The notes under the pieces were generated by a model. That model was not told the origin of the DNA. It worked only from the letters and a program-made list of their open reading frames with translations, and searched no databases. Positions 23,807-32,397 of a stretch of DNA of 64,000 bases are shown here, one piece after another. The DNA lies in assembly GCA_023422775.1 (NCBI GenBank), contig JAFAGM010000142.1:62001-126000 (forward strand), written 5' to 3'. Source of the stretch: Pseudomonadota bacterium (GTDB lineage Bacteria > Pseudomonadota > Alphaproteobacteria > Rhizobiales > Xanthobacteraceae). The position numbers and the translations under genes were made by a program. The number at the start of each line of letters is the position of its first letter. Positions within the stretch are counted from its first letter, which is position 1.

Positions 23807-24211
23807 TTAGCGCCCTACTTTGAATGCTGTCTTGACGCGTGAAGCCGGAACAAACATGACTTTCTTTTCATCGCGAACAGCAAACCCGATTGACGTAAAT
23901 ACGCCGCCACAAATTTGCCCGTTGTCATCAATCACGCCAATATCACCACGTTGCGCGAGCGATGGCGGAACACTTGAGAACTTGGACGCAAATGCGTCTT
24001 CAACCGTGACGAAACCCTTTTGCAACAATTGCTTTGCTGCACCTTGTTCCGTTGTATAGGAAACGTCAGGAAACATGCGCTCGCCAGTGACGGCAAAAAC
24101 CGCATCGTCAGCGATCAAATAACAATCCGAAATGCCATACTGTGACGGCAGTTTCATATGCTTTTCGATCGCTAATTTAAGTCGCTTTTCCCAATCTTTA
24201 ACGCGTGCCAT
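23807..24211 (-). CDS. DUF6950-like tail protein (NlpC/P60-like position)
   Basis: 134 residues with QYGISDCYLIADDAVFAVTG, the Cys-Asp motif of the DUF6950/NlpC-like group that follows the hub gene in gene-transfer-agent-like tails. A cysteine is present at about residue 24, but I do not see the usual downstream catalytic histidine (the region reads GGVFTSIGFAV), so peptidase activity is doubtful. ATG at 24,211, two bases before the upstream stop region; the frame reaching 24,316 runs through the neighbouring gene. Probably a tail-tip structural or cell-wall-contact protein. Confidence 0.68.
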   Translation of the reverse strand: MARVKDWEKRLKLAIEKHMKLPSQYGISDCYLIADDAVFAVTGERMFPDVSYTTEQGAAKQLLQKGFVTVEDAFASKFSSVPPSLAQRGDIGVIDDNGQICGGVFTSIGFAVRDEKKVMFVPASRVKTAFKVGR

Positions 24212-24212
24212 T

Positions 24213-24815
24213 TCAGTATCTCCGGAAGCCAGCTTGCGACGGATCAGCTTGCCCCCAATAAATCTTTTCCCTTCCACGCGTTGAAGCATGTTCGAAAAAT
24301 CGATCACCGGGCGCACGCCGCTGTTGATCTAAATTCGTCCGCTTTCTTCCGTTCGTCCGCGTGTAATCGAGTGCGCGACTTTCGCAATTCATGACCAACG
24401 TGTAACCAGCTTCCTGCGTATCAACGTGTTCGATATTATCGACGTAACCGCGCATCATCGTTTGAACGAACAACAGTGCGCCAGTGTCAGGATGAAACAT
24501 TGCATCCATAATTCTAACCGGATAATCGCGATAATCTTCCGCTTCGATTGTTTGCAGAATTTCCGGTGTTAGGCCGTCATCAGGCGATGCAGACAATGTG
24601 ATAGTGAATTGTTGCGCGGCCAATCCGGTTGCGAATGCAAGATCAGAAACGGAAAGCGCAACGCCCGGAACATAATTGAGACCATTATATTCGAATGGCG
24701 CGAGCGCTTTGATAAATCCGTAGGAACCCGAACCGAAATCAAATCGCATCAAACCGCGAATATTTATCCGGCCTTCATCCAACAAATCCAAGACTTCGCT
24801 AGGAAGATCAATCAC
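24213..24815 (-). CDS. DUF2163-like tail hub protein
   Basis: 200 residues beginning MIDLPSEVLDLLDEGRINIR and containing YVPGVALSVSDLAFATGL and a beta-rich core with VRIMDAMFHPDTGALLF. It ends CESRALDYTRTNGRKR with an arginine-rich tail, the DUF2163 pattern of baseplate-hub proteins in siphophages and gene transfer agents. It overlaps the upstream distal tail gene by four bases. Structural role in the tail tip. Confidence 0.72.
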   Translation of the reverse strand: MIDLPSEVLDLLDEGRINIRGLMRFDFGSGSYGFIKALAPFEYNGLNYVPGVALSVSDLAFATGLAAQQFTITLSASPDDGLTPEILQTIEAEDYRDYPVRIMDAMFHPDTGALLFVQTMMRGYVDNIEHVDTQEAGYTLVMNCESRALDYTRTNGRKRTNLDQQRRAPGDRFFEHASTRGREKIYWGQADPSQAGFRRY

Positions 24816-25459
24816 AGCCGTTGAATTCCCTTGAATGATATCGGAGTGTCTTCAACCGTTCCTTGTGCGGACCAACTTGATTGATCGATCATGAATTGAC
24901 ACAGCGGGCGGAACACACGACAAACCGCGCTATCATCAAACAAGGTTGTATGAAGAAACGGCGCAACGGTGATTGCTGCACCGCCGCCCCCGGACGCTGT
25001 GGCGTCTTCAAGCACTTCATAATATCCGAAGTGCCCACCCTGTTCTAAACCGACACGATCACCGATCTTGAATTGGTAATTTGCCGGAAGTTCGGACAAC
25101 GAGAGAGCGCCAGCCGTACCAACGCTCACAACAGTAGCTGTACCGCTCCAACCGGACGCAATGTCGGTTGCCAGCTTCGCACCGGGATAGGCTCTAGGAG
25201 CGGCACGGCGTACGTCATACGCGGTGAACGTCTTCAACCCGCCGCGTAGCGACTTATGCCAAGCGGACCATACGGGTTCCTCTGTGCGGTCTAGGATGGG
25301 CGTTACGAACGTGCCTGACCATTGCGGATCGGCGATTTGCGAAAGGTTGAGCAAGTTGCCGTTATGCGACGGAGAGAACGCAACGTTATCGATCAAATCA
25401 AACCAACACTCCGTCATGCGAGCGTTGTTGACGATCGGGCGCGGAAACGTGATGGCCAT
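24812..25459 (-). CDS. Distal tail protein
   Basis: 215 residues: FPRPIVNNARMTECWFDLIDNVAFSPSH followed by WSGTFVTPILDR and EPVWSAWHKSLRGGLKTFTAYD, the start I associate with distal-tail/tail-tip proteins of this phage type. The rest is beta-strand rich. It lies between the tape measure (stop at 25,462, two bases away) and the hub gene. The name is by position and resemblance rather than by a defined motif. Confidence 0.65.
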   Translation of the reverse strand: MAITFPRPIVNNARMTECWFDLIDNVAFSPSHNGNLLNLSQIADPQWSGTFVTPILDRTEEPVWSAWHKSLRGGLKTFTAYDVRRAAPRAYPGAKLATDIASGWSGTATVVSVGTAGALSLSELPANYQFKIGDRVGLEQGGHFGYYEVLEDATASGGGGAAITVAPFLHTTLFDDSAVCRVFRPLCQFMIDQSSWSAQGTVEDTPISFKGIQRL

Positions 25460-25461
25460 TT

Positions 25462-28164
25462 CTACACCCTCACGTTATGTTTGCGCTGATTTGCGATGAC
25501 GCCAACAACGTTGCTCGCAAATGCGCGGCGATCGTCGTCTTGCGTTTTTTTCAGTTTCGCCAAATCGTCTTGTGTGACGCTGCCACCAACGTTATACGTG
25601 TTAGCGGGCGCATAAGTGATGCTTTGCGCCTTGTTGTCGTTACTTCCCTGACGTCCGAACATTTGGACGCCGAGCGCTCCCGATGGTCCGCGCTTCAACG
25701 GCAAGATGCCTTCCGGCCCCGCTTCGCCCATCAATCCCGCACCACTCGCGTACTTGAACAGCGTTGGTTCTTTGACGATTTGACCGGAGAATGCGCTAAG
25801 GCTTGGCGAGTTGTAGACGCCGCCGTTTGCGTTCACTGCAAGTGGTGCACCGCCTAATGATGTTGGTCCGATCGCACCGGGAACGCCACCGGAACCAAAC
25901 AAACTCATTATTCCGCCACCGCCGAACATTCCGCCCATTACCGCTTGCAATGCTTTTGCAATCGGCGTGATGATCAACATTTTGACGATCATCTGTTGAA
26001 TGGCTTGCAGAACAACGACGCCAAGGTTTTTGAAACCCGCGCTCAAACTGGTAACGCCATTCAGCATGTCTTGAATTGGCTGCACCATTCCGGTAAGTGC
26101 GCCCGTCGTCGCCTGATCCAAATTCTTGGCGAGATTGCTGCCATCCAATTCGAGTTGCTTCAATTGCTGCAACGGTGCCGCCGCTACCAACGCCGCGTTT
26201 TTCGTTGCTTCGATGTTGCGAGCTAACACAAGATGTGCGGCCGCCATTTGTTCGGCATTGGTCTTGTCAACCAAACCTTTATCGATCCACATTTGCAGCG
26301 TATCGGCCGCCGCTTTCTGTGCATCCCTAAGATTAAATATGCCGATCGAAGCTTGTTGATTAACGCGGTTCATTTCGGCTTGCGCCCGGGCCGCGTTCAA
26401 AATCGCGTCACGTTGTTCTTTGGTGACGTTGATATGGTTTAGTGCAGCCGCGTTCAACTCAAGTTGCTTCAAAGTAACTTGCTGTTCAACCGTCGCCAAA
26501 TCACCTAGCAGGCTGATTTGCTGTTGCTGCAAAGCGATTGCGTTTCTTGCGGCGTTCGGATCAACAGCGGTTTTTTGAGTGCGCTTATCCGCTTGACCAC
26601 GCATCGCATCACCGAGCGCGGTATTACCTGCGGACGGGTTTGCACTGTCACCACCGAAACGCTTTTGAAAATCGGTTAAAACCTCTATGCCTTGTTGTTT
26701 TGCTCGCTCCAAATGATCGGCAGGCAGGAAGTTATCCCAAAAGCTAGAGTTGCCAACCTGTTTGGCGAGACGGTCCATTCTGTCAAAGAACGTTGCGCCG
26801 AATTCCAACGCCTTCTGAAATGCGTTGCGAGCGTTCAAGCCGAAATTAGTCCAAGCTGTGTTCCATGCTTCATCAAATCGACGCGCGGACGCGGCTAAGC
26901 TGTCATCAGCAGCAAATGCCGCCGCTGCTTTTTTCGCCTTGTCGATACCTGCCGCACCGCCAGACAACAAGCGAACCCATTCCATTGTTGCGGGCAAACC
27001 CATTTGTTGCAACAAGACAAGTCGTTGTTGATCGTTGCTGGCACGTTGAATTAGATCAGCCGCTTTGCTTAGATAATCATCGAACGTTTTTGCGCGGACG
27101 TTGTTCGCGGCAAATACATCGGCCAACCCGCCCATGTTGTTGCGAGCATCGTAAACGCTGCGACTAAATGAGCGAATGCCGGATACGAATTCGTCTGCAC
27201 TAATTCCTTTGAATGATGCCGCCGCCTGCAATTGCATCATGCTCTTAGTGGTCGTTTGCGCGATGCTCGCGGTATCGATCAAGCCAAGCGTGAATGTTTT
27301 CCAGCTTCCGTAAGCACTGACAAATGCAACCCCGAGCGCGATTACGCCCGCAATGGCAAGCCGCAATGGCGTCAGAAATCCAAGGATGGCGTTGCCGATT
27401 TCTTTGAACAGACTTGCCCCGCCTTTAGGAGCGGTTGCCAACACCTGTCCGATTTGTCCGGCTTGCTGTGCAAATATCTGAAACAACGGGACGCCGCTGG
27501 CCAAGCCTTGCGTAACGTCTACTAGCTGATACGAAAGGTTTTTGGCTTCCCAACTAAATCCCGCCGTTGCTGCGCGCGCCTTGTTGGTCGCAGTTACGTG
27601 CGCGGCTTCCATCTGGGTAACGCCGCGAATGCTGTTCACTTGTTGAACAAACGCAACCTTGGTATCCATGATCGCAGCAGCGTGTTGTTTTTCATTCAAC
27701 GCGCCAACTTTCAACGCGTTGTTGATTTCGCCGAGCGCCGCTTTGTATTGCCGACTAGCTGCAAACAACGGATCATATTTCGCGCGCAGTGCGTCCAGCG
27801 ATTGCCCATACGCTTCGATATCGGCAGCGCGCCCGATGTTTGAAAACTGATCCTTGTTCGCGCCTGTTATTCGATTGATACGCTCTTGGACGCTTTCCAA
27901 TTTCTTGTAAGCATCTGCGGCTTTATTCGCGTTGGCGGCTTGCGTTGATAATTCCGCGCTTGCGGCTTTCAGAACGCGAACGGTTGCCGTCGTTGCAGTC
28001 GTGGTTCCTTCCGCCGCCGCGCTGACGTTGGAAAGTGCTGCCGTTGCGTTTTGAGCGCTGGTTTCGACGGCCTTGGCGGCCGGGGGAAGGGCACGGAGTG
28101 CAGGCAACGCTTGGTCAAGCCCGGAGGTATCGGCGGCAAAACCAATCTGTGCCAAATCGGCCAT
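25462..28164 (-). CDS. Tail tape measure protein
   Basis: 900 residues, mostly helical with long alanine/glutamine-rich stretches (ALPPAAKAVETSAQNATAAL, QQQQISLLGDLATVEQQVTL). It has an internal hydrophobic block (LRLAIAGVIALGVAFVSAY near residue 268) and a glycine-rich hydrophobic C-terminal region (MIVKMLIITPIAKALQAVMGGMFGGGGIM). This is the normal make-up of a tape measure protein that fixes tail length and helps channel DNA across the membrane. It is preceded by the G/GT chaperone genes, as expected. A 900-residue protein would predict a tail of roughly 130 nm at 0.15 nm per residue; that estimate is general knowledge. Confidence 0.88.
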   Translation of the reverse strand: MADLAQIGFAADTSGLDQALPALRALPPAAKAVETSAQNATAALSNVSAAAEGTTTATTATVRVLKAASAELSTQAANANKAADAYKKLESVQERINRITGANKDQFSNIGRAADIEAYGQSLDALRAKYDPLFAASRQYKAALGEINNALKVGALNEKQHAAAIMDTKVAFVQQVNSIRGVTQMEAAHVTATNKARAATAGFSWEAKNLSYQLVDVTQGLASGVPLFQIFAQQAGQIGQVLATAPKGGASLFKEIGNAILGFLTPLRLAIAGVIALGVAFVSAYGSWKTFTLGLIDTASIAQTTTKSMMQLQAAASFKGISADEFVSGIRSFSRSVYDARNNMGGLADVFAANNVRAKTFDDYLSKAADLIQRASNDQQRLVLLQQMGLPATMEWVRLLSGGAAGIDKAKKAAAAFAADDSLAASARRFDEAWNTAWTNFGLNARNAFQKALEFGATFFDRMDRLAKQVGNSSFWDNFLPADHLERAKQQGIEVLTDFQKRFGGDSANPSAGNTALGDAMRGQADKRTQKTAVDPNAARNAIALQQQQISLLGDLATVEQQVTLKQLELNAAALNHINVTKEQRDAILNAARAQAEMNRVNQQASIGIFNLRDAQKAAADTLQMWIDKGLVDKTNAEQMAAAHLVLARNIEATKNAALVAAAPLQQLKQLELDGSNLAKNLDQATTGALTGMVQPIQDMLNGVTSLSAGFKNLGVVVLQAIQQMIVKMLIITPIAKALQAVMGGMFGGGGIMSLFGSGGVPGAIGPTSLGGAPLAVNANGGVYNSPSLSAFSGQIVKEPTLFKYASGAGLMGEAGPEGILPLKRGPSGALGVQMFGRQGSNDNKAQSITYAPANTYNVGGSVTQDDLAKLKKTQDDDRRAFASNVVGVIANQRKHNVRV

Positions 28165-28176
28165 GTCACCTTGCCC

Positions 28177-28952
28177 CTACCGTCTGCCGCGCTTGGCGGC
28201 TTCTATTTCGCGCCGCTGATCTTCGGCCCGCCTTTCGTGATACGCCTGCAACTCTTTATTGGTTTCTTCACAGAACGCGGCATCCATCGCGCGCAAGATA
28301 ACATATTCGTCGCTGGTAACAACATGGTCTAAGACCTTTGCCCAAGCTAAAAATTCCGACCATGGGATTGGAAAGCAAATGCCATCATCGATCCGGCGCA
28401 AGCCATCCGATATCTGAAAGTAGGAGGTCCATAGGAATTCGCCGCCCTCCGGAATTTCGAATTCCGGAGACGGTGTGTTGAAACTTTCGTTTCGTTCGCG
28501 GCGAGTTGATCCTTTTTCGTCCGGTGTTTCATATCGGACGTGAATTGAAATCGCCTCACACAGCGCGATTTCTAGATCGTAAAAAAACTCTTGGTATCGC
28601 CAACTTTTTCGCTGACTTGATCGCGAAACCAAGGCAATTCGTTGAATACCTTGTAAACAGATGCAACGTTGAACGGCGGCTTATCGCCATGAAACGTCGT
28701 GTCACCGGACCATTCCCAACCCGTCATTGCGGTGAACAGCAACAGATTGTGGTTTTCTTCGATCTGTTCGGCGGTAAACGACTTGCCCTTGCGTGCAAGC
28801 GCGTTGCTCGCATCCTGAATTTTTCGCTTCGCTTTCTTCAATGCGTCGTCATCCAACGACATAAGCGAAACCTTAATTCCAAGTGGTTCATTTGTGCCGG
28901 GATGGACGATATCCAAGACGTGTTCAACCGGCTTGATCGCTGATAAATCCAT
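28177..28952 (-). CDS. Tail assembly chaperone GT (-1 frameshift product)
   Basis: Ribosomes that slip back one base at the T7 run (28,581-28,587 on this strand) leave the short G frame after residue 124 and continue 134 codons in the overlapping T frame (YDLEIALCEAISIHVRYE ... EIEAAKRGRR). The result is a fusion of about 258 residues. The T frame has no convincing start of its own before the slip site. G and GT coat the tape measure during tail assembly in lambda-type phages, and the GT form is made in a small fraction of passes. Immediately followed by the tape measure gene. Confidence 0.82.
28572..28952 (-). CDS. Tail assembly chaperone G
   Basis: 126 residues: LDIVHPGTNEPLGIKVSLMSLDDDALKKAKRKIQDA is typical of tail-chaperone N-domains, which pair with the tape measure. 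The stop codon lies seven bases after the T7 slippery run, so the unshifted protein simply ends TI. Overlaps the T frame. Located between tail tube and tape measure as in nearly all siphophages. Confidence 0.82.
   Translation of the reverse strand: MDLSAIKPVEHVLDIVHPGTNEPLGIKVSLMSLDDDALKKAKRKIQDASNALARKGKSFTAEQIEENHNLLLFTAMTGWEWSGDTTFHGDKPPFNVASVYKVFNELPWFRDQVSEKVGDTKSFFTI
28581..28587 (-). promoter_or_regulatory. Programmed -1 frameshift slippery site (U UUU UUU)
   Basis: In the unshifted frame the codons read AGT TTT TTT ACG, giving the canonical X XXY YYZ heptamer with all T. Slipping back one base lets both phenylalanine tRNAs re-pair perfectly and opens the T frame. No downstream structure was assessed. 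Confidence 0.85.
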
Positions 28953-29026
28953 GTCGCTATCTTTCTTTTGTCGCTGGTTAAGAAAATAGCGGCGAGTTTT
29001 TACGCTCGCCGCTACATGGTGGTTGA

Positions 29027-29839
29027 TTACGATGCTTCGGCTACAGCAGCCGTTGCGGTCGTGTATGCCTGTGCCGAACCACTGGCATTGGTCGCGACTA
29101 CGCGCGCCGTGATGATCTTGCCAAGCTGTGCGGCGGTAAGTTCAAACGTGTTGGCGGTTGCTCCGAGAATTGCGACGCCGCCAGCGAACCACTGATATGC
29201 GTAAGTGATCGTCGCATCGCCGGTAAACGTGCCGTTCGAAAGGTTGAGCGTTTCCTCAACTTCGGCGGTCCCGGTGATTGCCGGAATAACCGTGTTAGTC
29301 GGTGCAACACCGCCCGCGCCCGGTGCAACAACGATTTCCTCTTGGTTCAAGGCGAGCGTGAAAACTTCAAGGTCGAAATCTTCGTTTCCGCCGTTCGGGC
29401 GCGTCGGTCCCATGACCAGACCGCGATTATAAATCACGGTGCCGACGCCGCCGACCACGGCAGGGTCATTGCGAACCACCTTGAACGCGTAATTCAGGTT
29501 GGTTTTCGCGGCAGCGCGCAAAGCGATCTGGCCGGGATCGTTGGCGATGCGTGCGAATTCCAGCGTGGGCGAACCGGCATCCGTCAAGCCTTTCGCTTTC
29601 TGAATAACGGTCGTGTCCCAAGTATCGTAGTTGAGAACGTTGGTGTTCGATCCGGTTTCGCCCATATTGCCAAGGGATTTGATTTGCAACCAGACCAACG
29701 CTTCGTAGTCGCCTTGCGCCAAATCGTCTTGCTGCGGCGTGACGCAGAAATACAGTCTGGAACCGGCGTTGGAGTTGGCGAACGCGACGGGGACTAACGC
29801 GCTCGAAAGCAGCGCGGCGGCTAGGAACTTGGTTTTCAT
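29027..29839 (-). CDS. Major tail tube protein with Ig-like domain and N-terminal signal-peptide-like extension
   Basis: 270 residues. From residue 22 on it is a recognisable tail tube protein (NSNAGSRLYFCVTPQ, YDTWDTTVIQKAKGLTDAG, DPGQIALRAAAKTNLNYAFKV). The last 85 residues (GTAEVEETLNLSNGTF ... ITARVVATNASG) are an Ig-like decoration domain. Odd point: the first 21 residues read MKTKFLAAALLSSALVPVAFA, a textbook Sec signal peptide with an A-x-A cleavage site. The start is secure: GAAGGGG lies just before this ATG and no other start codon is near the usual tube N-terminus. A frame reaching 29,902 lacks a ribosome binding site. See findings. Confidence 0.85.
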   Translation of the reverse strand: MKTKFLAAALLSSALVPVAFANSNAGSRLYFCVTPQQDDLAQGDYEALVWLQIKSLGNMGETGSNTNVLNYDTWDTTVIQKAKGLTDAGSPTLEFARIANDPGQIALRAAAKTNLNYAFKVVRNDPAVVGGVGTVIYNRGLVMGPTRPNGGNEDFDLEVFTLALNQEEIVVAPGAGGVAPTNTVIPAITGTAEVEETLNLSNGTFTGDATITYAYQWFAGGVAILGATANTFELTAAQLGKIITARVVATNASGSAQAYTTATAAVAEAS

Positions 29840-29942
29840 AGGAAACCCCTTCGAAGATTGATGAATAGCGCCAGCAAACGCGCGCAATACACCATATCTC
29901 ACAAATTCCGCTTTTCCACAACGTTTCCGCTACAACTTACCC

Positions 29943-30371
29943 TCATGTTTTGAAGCACCGATAGGGCAAGCTAAGAGGATAAAGCAACTCCCCATCGTTC
30001 GCGATCGAACCGGAAGCCTGCGGCACATCGTAAATGCGGACGGTTGCCGCTCCGCTTACCAGCGCCTTGCCCTTCGGAAAGAACGACGCGAGTTCATCCA
30101 AGTAAGTCATAGGCGGATACGGCCCTGCATCGTCGATCGGCCAGTGTAGAATTATGCGGAACGTGCCTTGATAGATGCGGCTGTCATCCCAATAATCACC
30201 GCCTCGATTGTTCACGATATTGACGAGTTCAACATACTTTCCATTCGGCGCGTCTGTTGCTGGCGTAAAAGTTCGATCAATCGCTTTGATCGGCATTGCC
30301 GGAATTGCGCTCGCCGCAACCGCAGCGATGCCGCCAGCCTGCAACGCTTTAAGAACATCGGTTTCAATCAT
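29943..30371 (-). CDS. Tail completion / minor tail protein
   Basis: 142 residues with KAIDRTFTPATDAPNGKYVELVNIVNNRGG and LPYRCF near the end, beta-rich, in the slot of tail-completion (gpU/Ne1-like) proteins directly upstream of the tail tube. The assignment rests on gene order and on an EEL/DEL-type helix before the final strand (TYLDELASFFPKG). Probably caps or joins the tail to the head connector. Confidence 0.6.
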   Translation of the reverse strand: MIETDVLKALQAGGIAAVAASAIPAMPIKAIDRTFTPATDAPNGKYVELVNIVNNRGGDYWDDSRIYQGTFRIILHWPIDDAGPYPPMTYLDELASFFPKGKALVSGAATVRIYDVPQASGSIANDGELLYPLSLPYRCFKT

Positions 30372-30386
30372 TGTTCTGCCCCTTTG

Positions 30387-30878
30387 TTAGCGATCGGAAG
30401 CCTTGTTGGCTGGCGATCTTGCGACGATTTGCGCGACAACTCGATTGACGATCGACTGCCAGTTTTGAATTCCACTGATCAGAAAGCCGTCGTATGCTTC
30501 GCGATATTTCGCATAGTTGGCGGTCCATCCAAAATAGATCGTTTGACCGAGTGTAAAATTGGCGAAATCAGCGATAGCGTTTGCGCTGCTCCAAGTATAG
30601 CTTTTGGTAGGATCACCGCGAACCGGCCCGCTTGGAAGCCCTGTTAGCGACATTTGACCGGACGCGCGCAAAAACCCGGTTTTAACACGCATCTTTCCGC
30701 CTTTAGCGGTTGGCGTTTGAACCTCGTTGATTAAGTTGGTTGTTGATTGCTTGGCGAGTGCAACCATTCGCTTTTCAGTTTCCGTAACGAAGCCTTCTAC
30801 GGTCGCGCTAAAGTTATAATTGCGCGTTCCTAGCTTGCGTTCGTAGTTATACGGGCCATATTTCGGCTTTCTTGCCAT
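30387..30878 (-). CDS. HK97 gp10-like neck / tail-completion protein
   Basis: 163 residues; a long central helix (ETEKRMVALAKQSTTNLINEVQT), then KTGFLRASGQMSLTGLPSGP and IYFGWTANYAKYREAYDGFLISGIQNW, the typical TGxLRxSI ... YAxxxExG pattern of HK97-gp10-like proteins. It is the most upstream gene of the late operon that is present here. In normal siphophages the connector and capsid genes would precede it, but here the next DNA carries a divergent AAA+ gene. Only 85 bases separate the two divergent starts; they include a short ATTCC/GGAAT inverted repeat at 30,944-30,957. Confidence 0.72.
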   Translation of the reverse strand: MARKPKYGPYNYERKLGTRNYNFSATVEGFVTETEKRMVALAKQSTTNLINEVQTPTAKGGKMRVKTGFLRASGQMSLTGLPSGPVRGDPTKSYTWSSANAIADFANFTLGQTIYFGWTANYAKYREAYDGFLISGIQNWQSIVNRVVAQIVARSPANKASDR

Positions 30879-30963
30879 GGCTAAAAACTTTCCAAGTGGT
30901 CAAAATAGCGCTTGCGTTGCGGTGTTCCTGTTGATATGCCGATATTCCAACCGGAATTTACCC

Positions 30964-32034
30964 ATGTCAGAAACGCTTGCTGATCTTGAGAAGTTGCTAG
31001 GACCGGCATCCGATTACATACTTTCCAATTCGACCATTGCGCCGTTGCGCCGTTGGGCGATTGCGAGCGGCGTTGCACCCGTTGAAGTGTACGCAATGAG
31101 CAACGTTCAACTTTCCAACCTATACCACGAACACGGAGACAAGATAAAGTCGGATGCAAGCGAGTTGCAGCGGTTAGCCGCCGATCTTTTCCTAAAGACC
31201 GTCCGAGAAATTCAATCCAACAAGGTTGATGATGATTTTTTGCGTGAAATTGTCCGCAAAGAATTGGAAAATCTACCAACGCGAAAAGTCGAAATTATCG
31301 GGCTGCAATCGAACATCATTCTTGACGGCCCTTTGCATTATTCAACGGAACGCATTATTCAGATTTGCGCGATCAATCACCCTATCATGATGGTTGGTCC
31401 GGCAGGCTGCGGAAAAACCACGATCGGCAACCATACAGCGCGGGCGCTGAATTTGCCGTTTTACATCACAAGCACCATCAACGACACGCACGAATTGACC
31501 GGGTTTGTTGATGGTCACGGCGTTTATCACCGGACGCCTTTTCGCAATGCCTTTGAACACGGCGGGGTTTGGGTAGCCGACGAAATCGACGCTTGGGATG
31601 CATCAGCGCTCTTAGCCGCTAACAGCGCCCTAGCGAACGGCTACAGCGTGTTTCCGGACGGCCCGGCCCCGATCGCCCGGCATCCGAATTTCCGCATGGT
31701 GGCCACCGCCAACACGTTTGGGCATGGCGCGGATAGGGTCTATGTCGGCCGGAATGAATTGGACGCGGCGAGCCTCGACCGCTTCGCAACCATCAACGTC
31801 GATTATGATACGGCGCTGGAACGCTCACTGTGCAACGGCAACGTTGATTGGCTGGAATACGTTTGGCGTATCCGCAAACAAGTCAACGAACGCAAAATCC
31901 GCCACGTTGTATCGTCACGCGCAATCATCATGGGATCAGCCGCGTTACAGGTTGGAATACCGCGCGAAGATGTTTGCGAAATTTATCTCTGGAAAGGCAT
32001 GTCAAAGAAAGATCGGGAGAAACTCAATGACTGA
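30964..32034 (+). CDS. CobS/MoxR-like AAA+ ATPase
   Basis: 356 residues. The C-terminal two-thirds is an AAA+ module: Walker A GPAGCGKTT near 144, GGVWVADEIDA (Walker B) near 202, then RMVATANTFGHG (sensor 1) and RNELDAASLDRF with the arginine finger region. Such CobS-like ATPases usually act with a CobT-like or VWA partner to remodel a protein target. Here the nearest large partner gene is the DUF7192-like gene at 32.6 kb. The N-terminal 110 residues are helical and unassigned. The ATG at 30,964 is used; the frame extends 29 codons back across the divergent region. Confidence 0.8.
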   Translation: MSETLADLEKLLGPASDYILSNSTIAPLRRWAIASGVAPVEVYAMSNVQLSNLYHEHGDKIKSDASELQRLAADLFLKTVREIQSNKVDDDFLREIVRKELENLPTRKVEIIGLQSNIILDGPLHYSTERIIQICAINHPIMMVGPAGCGKTTIGNHTARALNLPFYITSTINDTHELTGFVDGHGVYHRTPFRNAFEHGGVWVADEIDAWDASALLAANSALANGYSVFPDGPAPIARHPNFRMVATANTFGHGADRVYVGRNELDAASLDRFATINVDYDTALERSLCNGNVDWLEYVWRIRKQVNERKIRHVVSSRAIIMGSAALQVGIPREDVCEIYLWKGMSKKDREKLND

Positions 32035-32206
32035 TCAGGAATACGAAGAAACGCTTGACCGCGTGAAATTCGTCATAAACCTTCCACTTGACAATCGCAA
32101 TAATCATCGCTATAATGATCGCGTTGTTCAATTGGAGGAATGGCGCAAATGTCGGAACAATACACCGATGGATCGATTGCAGGATGGCCCTGCAACGCTT
32201 CGATAA
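32027..32206 (+). CDS. Hypothetical phage protein overlapping an internal promoter (59 aa)
   Basis: Begins eight bases inside the end of the AAA+ gene. The N-terminus is charged (TDQEYEETLDRVKFVINLP). Its middle codons coincide with the strong promoter at 32,088-32,116, which may explain the odd NRNNHRYNDR sequence. It may be a real gene, or only the open frame of a promoter region. Confidence 0.4.
   Translation: MTDQEYEETLDRVKFVINLPLDNRNNHRYNDRVVQLEEWRKCRNNTPMDRLQDGPATLR
32088..32116 (+). promoter_or_regulatory. Consensus sigma-70 promoter, copy 2 of a repeated element
   Basis: TTGACA (32,088-32,093), exactly 17 bases, TATAAT (32,111-32,116): both boxes are perfect consensus. It lies 33 bases upstream of the ATG at 32,149, which has its own GGAGGA ribosome binding site. 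The element shares its spacer with the promoter at 18,349. A perfect-consensus promoter inside a prophage suggests expression in the lysogen. Confidence 0.85.
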
Positions 32207-32397
32207 TCGGCGACAAACATACGGGATACGATTTGCAAACCGCACCGTATACGAAAGACGATCAATCACCCAATCATGAGCAATCGTTGCTCATTGAAGC
32301 ATGCGACGGATCATTTAAAACGGCAGCGGAAGCACGCAAATTTGCAATCGAGTGCGGTTTTATTCCTGACAAACGTTGGGGAGAAATGTCGGAATGA
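32149..32397 (+). CDS. Hypothetical phage protein under the consensus promoter (82 aa)
   Basis: First gene after the perfect promoter; GGAGGA stands nine bases before the ATG. The N-terminal 40 residues resemble an aromatic/charged pattern (TGYDLQTAPYTKDDQSPNHE). The C-terminal half (LLIEACDGSFKTAAEARKFAIECGFIP) is a helix-turn-like segment. No family is recognised. Overlaps the next gene by ATGA. Expected to be the most strongly expressed protein of this cluster. Confidence 0.62.
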   Translation: MSEQYTDGSIAGWPCNASIIGDKHTGYDLQTAPYTKDDQSPNHEQSLLIEACDGSFKTAAEARKFAIECGFIPDKRWGEMSE

